The notes under the pieces were generated by a model, which did no database searches, was not told the origin of the DNA, and was given only the letters and a program-made list of their open reading frames with translations. Shown here in pieces: positions 56,267-64,000 of a stretch of DNA of 64,000 nt. The position numbers were made by a program, and so were the translations under genes. Numbering within the stretch: the first letter of the stretch is position 1; each line of letters opens with the position of its first letter. The DNA is from Phallus indusiatus (taxonomy: Eukaryota; Basidiomycota; Agaricomycetes; Phallales; Phallaceae): assembly GCA_027605045.1 (NCBI GenBank), contig JAQFWX010000086.1, positions 1 through 64,000 on the forward strand, given 5' to 3'.

Positions 56267-57364
56267 ATGTCCAATCGTAAAGGCAAAAACGTTGTTAATG
56301 GTATTTCTTATAAATCCGTCAGATCTTTATCCCTCTTGGTTAACTTGCGATGTTTATCTAGCGGAGGATAATTCTGCGACGACACCGAACGCATCGTCTT
56401 CATCGCTTCCACCCTCTGATACGTCGAACACGATCACATCTACGCCAACTATGTCAACATCTTTATCCCCATCTGATCCTTTGATCAAATATTCACCTTA
56501 TTTGGGGGACGCTCTCACCCACCAAACCGATTTCTTAGACAACATTGCTAAGGGTTTTTATCGATGGGCCACTGCCCAACGTAAAGACGGCTTTGGCGAT
56601 TTTCTTTGGCACCGTCGTGAAAATAATGCTGTGATATTCAAGGTCGTGGGTGAGATATTGCCTGACGCGTATGTGATTCGTATAAATCCGTGTTACTTTA
56701 GTGATGCGTTTTTTTAGCATGGACATGGAACCTGTACCAGGCTGGAATCCCGAAAATCCTGAAAACTTTCGACACGCTAAATATAGATTTTGCCTAGGAC
56801 CGTTGCTTTCTTCCGACACTCTAACCGCTCATTTCAATCACGTCGTAACATGTCTGCAAAAGTTCATCGAGAAAAAGTCATCACCTAAATACAAATTCAT
56901 AAACACTTTATTTCTCGTTGAAGATTCCGCATCAATCATTGGTATCAAATTCGGATTCAGATTCTTCTCCCTCAAAGAGGTTTGCGAAATGATTTCATAT
57001 ATATATATATCTTTACTAAATTCGTCACTCCTTTTTTTTAGAATAAGGACACTGTTTATATGAATGATTCTCGTGAGTCCCAAGTTATTCTTAATCCGTG
57101 CGTCACTCATATCCAGAAGAAGCGACATATCCTTGGTCAAATGACGAGGCCAAAGAGTATTATAACGAGAATTTGCCTAAATCCATTTCTCCCACGCCGT
57201 TCCCGGCCTTCGACAAATTCAATCACGAAATTCCTCCCGCGTCTATCCCTCCTACTCTCGAAAATGCTGTCGCCTGTGTCACTTTCAAGCTGCATTGGTA
57301 TGACATTAAAGGTAAAATTATTTTCAATGCTGATGTAGATTCTGTCACCGTTATCGAAGTATAA
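56267..57364 (+). CDS. Helitron cargo gene Y (paralogue of gene X, divergent)
   Basis: ATG at 56267 (MSNRKGKNVVN), first intron about 56301-56361, then a Ser/Thr-rich linker (TTPNASSSSLPPSDTSNT). Next exon: FLDNIAKGFYRWATAQRKDG and VIFKVVGEILPDA|, intron about 56669-56719, AMDMEPVPGWNPENPENF, INTLFLVEDSASIIGIKFGF to FFSLKE|, intron about 56980-57041, NKDTVYMNDS, a short intron (gtgagt...catatccag, about 57073-57116), and a final exon with EATYPWSNDEAKEYYNENL and ACVTFKLHWYDIKGKIIFNA, stop at 57362-57364. It shares motifs and intron positions with gene X and starts 165 bases away on the other strand. Function unknown. Confidence 0.65.
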
Positions 57365-57540
57365 ATTTTTCTTGCGAAACTATATATGCTTAATGTTTTG
57401 TCGTAAAATTTGTTTCCTTCCAATGTAATGGAATTTTCTGTAAGAATTGCTATTGTATAAAATTGAATATAATACACGCATATTCATTATGGTTTTGGAA
57501 AAACGTTATCCATGAATCATTTATGACGTAGATCAAAGCA

Positions 57541-57547
57541 TATAAAG
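57541..57547 (+). promoter_or_regulatory. TATA box of the small cargo gene
   Basis: TATAAAG about 75 bases upstream of the ATG at 57618, with a C/T-rich leader. Confidence 0.5.
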
Positions 57548-57617
57548 GGGGTCCATCCAAAACAACTCGTTTCCATTCCACAATTTCACCACCATCGTTT
57601 AACCCGCTTCAGAAACG

Positions 57618-57903
57618 ATGTCCGTCAACAACACGCGTAAGTTTCCGTTCATAACGTTCATAAATCGAATTCACATACATCGCACAACAAAAACTTATTT
57701 TCATATTCCCAGAAATTTCTCCCGAAATATTCGACATAAATGATAAAGCTATTATTGCGGATTATAATCCCATAATTTCCCTCGGAAATAACGCTCCAAC
57801 ACACAATGTTTTATTATCCACAAAGAAAAAAACCGTTCGTTATACGCGTGCCTATGCTAACAAGTCGACATCCGGAACGGCTTCTCCATCCGCAACTGAT
57901 TAA
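57618..57903 (+). CDS. Small cargo protein, two exons, unknown function
   Basis: ATG at 57618 (MSVNNT), intron about 57637-57712 (gtaagt...tattcccag), then QISPEIFDINDKAIIADYNP, NNAPTHNVLLSTKKKTVRYT and SGTASPSATD-TAA at 57901-57903. About 68 residues, basic in its C-terminal half. The canonical intron, TATA box and leader support a real gene. Family not recognised. It converges with the minus-strand ORF at 57938-58141. Confidence 0.5.
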
Positions 57904-57937
57904 AGCCCGTCCTTCGTCAATGATATAGCCCCAGATA

Positions 57938-58141
57938 TTAGCGGTACACAATATTTCTCGATACAATGCACTTTGTTAATAATTTACGATTAAGATGTTG
58001 TAAACGCGCGGAGTTGCTTCGTTTTCGCTCATCTGATATTGTGGAAAAAATTGACCAATGTTTTGCTTGAGACATCGCATAATATGTCATTGCATAATAT
58101 ACGACCGGTTTTTTAGGAGCTTTGATAACGTCGGTCGACAT
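57938..58141 (-). CDS. Small cargo ORF, unknown function
   Basis: 67 codons from MSTDVIKAPKKPVVYYAMTY; an upstream in-frame ATG at 58165 would add eight residues. Basic and aromatic, ending IVSRNIVYR. No family recognised and no splice or promoter support beyond its ATG context. Could be a fragment of a captured gene. Confidence 0.35.
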   Translation of the reverse strand: MSTDVIKAPKKPVVYYAMTYYAMSQAKHWSIFSTISDERKRSNSARLQHLNRKLLTKCIVSRNIVYR

Positions 58142-58205
58142 CACTGAAAAAAAAGTTCGAAACAATTGCTCGACAATAATAATTTGTAATTTTTACCTTC
58201 TGATT

Positions 58206-58397
58206 TTTCCCAAAGATACTGATTCGTTGAATGTTAAGATCGAAGAGGTGGTTTCGGCGACTCTGCTTTTTAAACTCCGCGATAATGGGCAGATTACCAT
58301 CAACTCTTATATTTCCAAAAGCTATCTACTCGTTTTATTTATTTACTACACATCGTCTAAGTTTAGTTTGCGCTTTCAACACTATATCGTTCGTTAA
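58206..58397 (+). pseudogene. Possible fragment related to cargo genes X/Y
   Basis: Open frame with KDTDSLNVKIEEVVSATLLF, then KLRDNGQITINSYI. The A-x-x-x-FKL...G-[QK]-I pattern resembles the last exon of gene Y (ACVTFKLHWYDIKGKIIF) and of X (FTLILMKKQGQ). Too short to be firm. Confidence 0.25.
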
Positions 58398-58505
58398 ATC
58401 TAAAGTGTAACTTATATTAAAAAAAGTGTATTCCAAATATTTCACTCCTAAATTCGCAATCAACAGTTTATCCGTTTATCCCGCCACCCCCTAACGCATC
58501 CCTCC

Positions 58506-59483
58506 ATGGCTCCAAACGACAACATCCTCTCAATGCTATGGGCATTCGACCCTACCCTTGTCTTTGAAATACTGTCATTTTTCAACATTGGAGAAATTAT
58601 AACATTCGGTAAAACAAATCGCGCTTTTCGCTTAATTCAGAAACTATACTTAGAGCATGCCTTAACTTGCACACAACTCTTCAATACTTATTTCTCGCCT
58701 TCGGAATGTTTCCAATTTCACTCGTGTCAACTCAAATGGGACTTTGTCATATTATATAGCTACCCATTCTGCCACCTTATGCATCCATCATACTCTTCAC
58801 TCTTCGATTTGAAGATAATTATTTCACCGAATTATTTCTACCCACTTCACTGCTGGTTCATCAACATAGGATACTGTGTTTCGTTTTCTAACCACGGAGA
58901 TCGCGACCCATCAACAATAATCACCAAAGAAAACGATTTTTTCACTTACGCCAGGAAATACAAAACCCCAACTTACCACATTGTCGTACTTCTCCACACT
59001 AAACCTTTCCGATGCGTTCTGCAATCCCCGTCAAGTAAATATTTTTCGTTTTTCGTTTGATACAGATTGTTTAACGCTTGCGCAGCCGCTTTAATGAATG
59101 TCATAACTAGCGATCACATTTATTCTCTGTATCCTAATCAGAGTTGGCTAAAGAAGATTGCGCATCTGAACACTTCTTTTGTACCTTGTACTGTGTTCAA
59201 TTTCTACCCAATTGCCGAAGTTTTTACTGGCATGGGTTTCTCTGTAACGTCAAACATCGTAACCCGAAATCAATCCGAAGAACGATACTTCCTTGACGAC
59301 CACACTCTCTTTATCAAACGTCCTGATGCCGATAAAAACCGAAACTCATCTAACGAAGAATCATGTTCTCTTGTGCATGTAGAAGACCTGTCGTTTTCTC
59401 ATCGTATGATTTTCAAGAATTGGAGAAATAAATTCTTTCAAAACAAAATTTTTCACCACGTTATTATTGCTTTTCATATGTAA
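58506..59483 (+). CDS. F-box-like protein in the Helitron cargo region
   Basis: ATG at 58506 (MAPNDNILSMLWAFDPT). An N-terminal F-box-like segment (PTLVFEILSFFNIGEIITFG, NRAFRLIQKLYLEHAL) is followed by an AT-rich, aromatic-rich body. A short intron at about 59032-59065 (donor gtcaag, acceptor gatacag) keeps the frame into LFNACAAALMNVITSDH; without it the first exon stops at 59058. It ends RNKFFQNKIFHHVIIAFHM at 59483. F-box proteins recruit substrates to SCF ubiquitin ligases and are hugely expanded in mushroom-forming fungi. It may be a captured host gene or host sequence to the right of the Helitron. Confidence 0.55.
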
Positions 59484-60463
59484 AACTTATATTCTGTAAT
59501 TACTACCTGTGCGAGTTTATAAATATTTGTCTCCTTTTCCGTAAAATCTTCCGTCCCAGAAACTTAAGACACCAGCAAGTTAATCCGCGTTCATCAGAGC
59601 GGCTGGTAATGAAACTGGACGATGATTGCAGGACGTATCAGAGGGTTTGGAAGCATTGTTTCTCAACTTATGTAACTCTGGTCCCATCGGTGCTTCGTCG
59701 TCTGTTCAATTTATATGCTAGTTGGGATACGGTCCGAGAAAGACCGTCGGATAACCGCCGGTCCGTGACGCGTGAAGAGCTGAACTGAGCAAGTCACTAG
59801 TACAAGTCACCAGCAGCTAACGCTGACACTCAACCTCATGACTGACATTTAGAGATGCTTTACTTGACTAGGACGTGTAAAATATTGTCCAAGATGCGCT
59901 AAAAATCGCTCATGGGCACTAGCATCGCGCTTATTCCGCTCTTGTTTCGCCTCAGTGCCACTTCATGATGCCTGTCCTCTCCAAGTTGTCGCCAATCACC
60001 TCTCCTATCTTCCGGGCTCATGTAAACGTCTGGCTTACATCGAGAACAAATTCTGAACCCGGTTTGATAATCAGGACAAGTACCAACCTGGTTTCTCAAG
60101 TCCCAGATTGGATTATTTTGCTTTAGGATTCTCTTTCATATTACTGGCGTAAAACATCGTTCTACAAATGATATGCGTGGTTTTCAGTGGCATCATCGGT
60201 ACCCTATGGTTCCACAAACGAATGGATAGTCTACACTCTCGGAACGATGACCGGCCCGTGAAAACGTTTATTCCGGGTTCTGGTCTTAATCCAAATTCTC
60301 AACATTTAAGTTAACTTGTATCTTGTAATTAATGAATCAATGTAGCATGGTATATGATTGGAAGAACTAAAAGTTACAGCAATAGATATAAGCAGCGTCG
60401 AACAAGAGCAATAACAATGACAAAGCTTCTGGAAAAAGATAGTAGTGTACCAAGCAAAATGCT
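59484..60463. other. Intergenic; holds right edge of mobile island
   Basis: No coding exon supported. Contains the right 19-bp repeat (59693-59711), a CTAG at 59718-59721, and a short hairpin CGGTC/GACCG at 59730-59746. Confidence 0.55.
59693..59711. repeat. 19-bp perfect direct repeat, right edge of mobile island
   Basis: Exact copy, same orientation, of 40063-40081. The flanking bases differ on both sides. Confidence 0.85.
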
Positions 60464-62927
60464 TTAATCTGTGCGTTGCTTCTTTACACGAGAACTCCCT
60501 GAAGCTTGAGCTTGAGCGTTCACGCCATTAGTCTTTGGCGATGACGACGACCAAGCCGGGGTCTGCGTACTTCGAGCTCTCAAATTTGCGACGAGGTCCC
60601 CACCCTCGGCACCTTCAAATAACCACACATGACTACACAAATACTCTTGAGATAAACGCTATATGAACAAGATTAGACATTACATACCTATTCTCAACGC
60701 GTTCCGGTGGTCGTGGCGCGTCTCCGGGAGACTTACGCTTGCCACCCTTTGACAAGGAATTCTTCGGCGGTGGTAGCTCCCAATCAGAACCAAGAGCTTC
60801 CTCACATAAGTATTCTACAACAGCATCCGCATTTCCCAGAAGAACAATCTTGTTATAGGCGTTAGTAATTTCCTCAATACCACGTATCAAACCTGAAGCA
60901 TGCTTACATCGGCGTTCATATGTTTTATTGGTGTCTTGTTGATGAGAATCTGAAGTTTCCTTAGAGGCTTGTTTGAAAGATGACTGGCGTGAAACATACC
61001 TGCGGAACTGAATGGGGTATATGGCTCAGAATTTCCGACACAGGCGTAACCTTTTCAGCGGTGAGATGGTGATACCAAATACGAGAGAGCTGCTTACCTT
61101 CAGAGAAGTACCCATGACAATCAGAAGGTCGACTTTGGTTCTATCCACCCGCAGCAAATCATCAAACTCATCCGTCAGCTTTTCCCCAAAGAATGTAATA
61201 TTTGGCTAAAGTGGTCTTGATAAACATCCAACGAAAAGATAACGAAGAAGAAAACCTTGATGATCGCTTTGAAGACATCATCCTCTTCTTCCGACGAGGT
61301 TGTTTCGTCACCTCCATTCCAAGTTTTAGCTATTTTTCGTTTCTTCGGAGGTTTAGGCTGCGGACACTTGGTGCACATGGGCACTTCTTGAGCTAGCACA
61401 GCATTCTCAATGTGTTTGCCGGGGTATTGCGCGCCGCATTGTAGACAAGTAGCCTGAATAAAATGAAAAGATTGTTTGAGACTTCTTCTGGTCGTAAATG
61501 TCGTTAAAGCTAACCTTTGCAAAGGAACCATGACATTGCAGTACAGTTCGGATGCCGGCGACACTTTCTAGATCGTCGATATTTTGGGTATAATTACGCA
61601 AGAGCTAGAAGATTGAGTTCTCATATCAGGAAAAAGAAAGTGAACTAAACAAAAGACGTACTTTGCCCTTCATCTCCAACAACCGAATAAAACGATGAGC
61701 AGAAGAAGGTTCATGATTGGACGGATAAATCTCTCTGGAATCGGAAGTCAAATACAACGAAACGGGTCTTTGGTCCGTGAAACATACTTAGCAAAAGAAC
61801 TGAAATAAAGACGCGAATATTTAAACCTGAACCCATGAATATGATGAAAGAGAACCCACTAAAATACATTGGGATTCTCTTTGAAATACTCCAAATCAAA
61901 CATTTGTTGTGGGTCGTCAAGGTCATATTCATAAGAAGATTTGAGCTTTTGATAAAGGCCATTCTTGGATCTGAAATCGGGAATACCACACGAAACAGCT
62001 TAATAAGGTATCAGAAGAAGACGCAAAAAACAAAATGAGAAGAATAAGAGAGGGTCGCACATATACCAGCACCGGATAGAACCATTATACGCTGCGACCT
62101 ACGGAGCAAATTGATGACGTCTTGTATTGTATTATACTTGGTTAGACGTTCTCTTTTTCGAACAACTCGCAGAAGAGTCATCTTAAGAATCTTCAAGATA
62201 TTGTTGTTGTCAAGGTCCTTGGTAGTCTGACTCTAAAAGAAAGATAAAGAATAATGAACATTCCTTTCGAACCAACCTGTCAAAGAAGAGATCGAAGAGG
62301 CTGACGAAGATAAGTCCAAAAGCAAGGAGAAGTTTTCTTGGCTCGATGCGTCTTCTAACCACATACTCTTTGAGCCACCATTCGACCCCTAAGAGGAGAA
62401 AACCCATCCATGGTTACTGACATAACCCCGCTGAGGACATGTAAAAGGAAATAGGCACCTTGCTCCTGCACATCATGTGTCATGGCTCGAACATGTTCGT
62501 CAGTCCATGATGTGATACCTTGAGAAGAATAGGAGTCAAATTTCAGCTCATCAATAAAAAGAATGCGAGTGACGGTAAGGAGTCACCCTCCGTGTATTGG
62601 GCCTGCAGATATCGATCTCTATTCACGTCATCGCGACTCATAGTCGTAGTCTACCGATGTTTTTTTTTTTGGTTTTTCGTTTATTTTATGAATTTTTCAA
62701 ATAAATTCGATGATATGATATCAAGAAATGAACATTCTTTCCGTGAGAAAACTGTGTCGCACAAATTTAGAAAAAAGGTTGCTTCCTACCTTCAGCTCAA
62801 TAATATTTTCGTCGTCTGAATCATCACAATCTAGGAGCAAATCGTCATTTTGCGTCCCAAAGTTGTTCCAAGGTAGCTTCGACGGTGAATCCCTATGGGT
62901 CATACAGCGTCCTTCAAACGAAGCCAT
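60464..62927 (-). CDS. SIR2-family NAD-dependent protein deacetylase
   Basis: Sirtuins remove acyl groups from histone and other lysines using NAD+; class I fungal members act in silencing. ATG at 62927 ([17 protein letters not shown]), acidic N-terminus, then exons with [20 protein letters not shown]. The catalytic core begins [22 protein letters not shown] (about 62080-62130), then [50 protein letters not shown], the catalytic His in VLQCHGSFA, and zinc ligands CLQCGAQ and CTKC. Later: [26 protein letters not shown] and [15 protein letters not shown]. The Lys-rich insertion [11 protein letters not shown] is near the zinc module. The C-terminus is Ser-rich, ending KKQRTD-TAA at 60464-60466. 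About eleven short introns. Confidence 0.9.
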
Positions 62928-63176
62928 GCAGCTAGATAATAGGTCGGGAATAAGGGTATAGTGCCAAAAAAAGCGGAGATTAAACTACTTGCTGTATTAG
63001 CAACTAGTTGTCTTGTTGTTAGTCAATCGATAGTCTATCTCTTTAAATATATATTTGTCCACAAGTGTTCTACAATCATGATATTATAAAATACAGCCGT
63101 CCCGATCGTCCAGTCCTTTCTATTCTCCCAAACGACAACTTACAAGCCTCATGGTCCAACGAACGTGGTCAACAAG

Positions 63177-64000
63177 TTACGAGTCCTTGGCACTTTGAAA
63201 AAGTCAATTAACATCTAGTTAGCAATGATTTTACAAGAAATAGACATACTGAGGGTTCCAATCCCATCCTTTCGAGGTCAGAAGCAGTTCATCATCTTCG
63301 TCGTCGCTGTTCGCCAATGCAAGTCCATCATTTGTAACAACACGAGGCGGCGGCGTCGATCTGTAGTTCTGAGAACGACCCTTGTTTTTCGTGTTCTTGT
63401 GCATATCCTTTTTCCCTTTAGAAGAAGATAGTTTGACATTGAAGCGAACGTTCTTTTTAGGTATCTCAACCACAACTTTGGCCCTTTTGGGTCTGTGAAG
63501 AGGCATAGCGTCTTCTGTGGCTTCCTGAGGCGCCGGCGGATTTTTACATTTCTCTGTAGTTAATGAAGCAGTATAGTAAGACAAGTAAACTTTTGAGAAA
63601 ACGAGCGCGCACCGGTTAAGTCAAGGCCTGAAAACATTGTGCGAAGATTCATCGGGTCCGACTCAGAAGAAGACTGCTTGTCACAACTTTCATTATTTCT
63701 TGGGGGCGGTGAGCTAGAGATAAAAGACATTGCTAAAGGAGCATCATTAGGATAGGCGGCCTCCTTCGGCCCTACCGCAGCAGACTGAACGACGTTGGGT
63801 TGAGAGACAGTAAGAGCGCCATAAGATACAAGGTCAGCGAAATCCTTTAAAAAAGCAGCATCATCTTTCATGAGAATATCACTTTTCTTCGTTTTATTTG
63901 ATCCGAACATAGGAGAAGCAGTCCAATCTGGTGAGTCATTGACAAGTGAGCGAGTTTTACGAACAGGTGTCGAGCATATCTGAGGAGAGAATGGTAAAAG
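63177..64000 (-). CDS. Unknown charged protein, 3' part (gene continues beyond window)
   Basis: No family recognised. The first exon enters from beyond 64000 (RKTRSLVNDSPDWTASPMFG) and includes FLKDFADLVSYGALTVS and LRTMFSGLDLTG|, followed by an intron (gtgcgc, about 63553-63613). The next exon has KRAKVVVEIPKKNVRFNVKL, a basic KGKKDMHKNTKNKGR stretch and an acidic NSDDEDDE patch. A further intron (donor gtatgt, branch-like CTAAC, acceptor near 63194) leads to HAKDS and TAA at 63177-63179. Without that splice it would stop at 63231. Composition suggests a nuclear protein. Confidence 0.55.

Larger units (their letters stand above)
40082..59692 (+). mobile_element. Helitron-type island with cargo genes and a nested LTR retrotransposon
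   Basis: Helitrons move by rolling-circle replication with a Rep-helicase. The island holds a Rep-helicase gene (split by the retroelement), then a cargo block: two divergent related genes, two small ORFs and an F-box-like gene. Limits are set by the 19-bp direct repeat because canonical Helitron ends (5' TC, 3' hairpin then CTRR) could not be confirmed. TCCCTGCACC begins at 40081 and a CTAG lies at 59718-59721, but no hairpin sits just upstream of that CTAG. The true 3' end may be anywhere after 55233. Confidence 0.6.

Noticed and set aside
59711..59746. Canonical Helitron 3' terminus (hairpin followed by CTRR)
   Set aside because: CTAG is present at 59718-59721, but the hairpin lies after it rather than just before it, so the end is not confirmed.
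1..64000. tRNA, rRNA, CRISPR, riboswitch or bacterial operon signals
   Set aside because: Looked for tRNA TPsiC-like and array patterns by eye and saw none convincing; gene structure is eukaryotic.

Overview
The window looks like nuclear DNA of a filamentous fungus, most likely a basidiomycete (Agaricomycetes-like). The signs are intron-dense genes with short introns (about 40-70 bases), the gene content (STT3, MMS19, ELMO, SIR2, a KAT14-type acetyltransferase), a U2 snRNA with its own TATA box, and a Helitron carrying a chromodomain LTR retrotransposon. No species is assigned.

Layout. 1-12.5 kb: 3' end of the STT3 oligosaccharyltransferase gene, a Ser-rich protein of unknown function, a glutathione S-transferase (GST), the U2 snRNA gene, an ELMO/CED-12-type protein and an unrecognised gene with a frayed 3' end. 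13.0-19.3 kb: an imperfect tandem duplication. Each copy carries the tail of the unrecognised gene, a conserved non-coding block and a GST gene. The upstream GST reads intact; the downstream one has two 1-base losses. 19.6-40.0 kb: housekeeping and metabolic genes, namely a flavin monooxygenase, MMS19 (cytosolic Fe-S targeting/DNA repair), a small secreted protein, an NDUFAF7/MidA-type methyltransferase, a coiled-coil protein, a CLC chloride channel/transporter divergent from a KAT14-type acetyltransferase, and an L-fuconate dehydratase (ENOSF1)-type enolase-superfamily enzyme.

40.06-59.71 kb is a mobile island. A Helitron Rep-helicase gene is split by a complete 9.1-kb Ty3/gypsy chromovirus-type element with apparently identical 264-bp LTRs and a 5-bp target duplication (GCGAC). 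The Rep frame continues exactly across the insertion. The retroelement has gag, protease, RT, RNase H, integrase and chromodomain in several overlapping frames, plus two unfamiliar ORFs between pol and the 3' LTR. Downstream of the helicase lies a cargo block. Its main feature is a divergent pair of genes that appear to be paralogues of each other, with matching intron positions; two very small genes and an F-box-like gene follow. A perfect 19-bp direct repeat brackets the whole island.

60.4-64.0 kb: a SIR2-family deacetylase gene and the 3' part of another basic/acidic protein gene that runs off the window.

The most novel-looking material is the Helitron cargo pair, the 3' accessory ORFs of the retroelement, and the 19-bp boundary repeat. 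Exon boundaries were read by eye from splice signals and are approximate.
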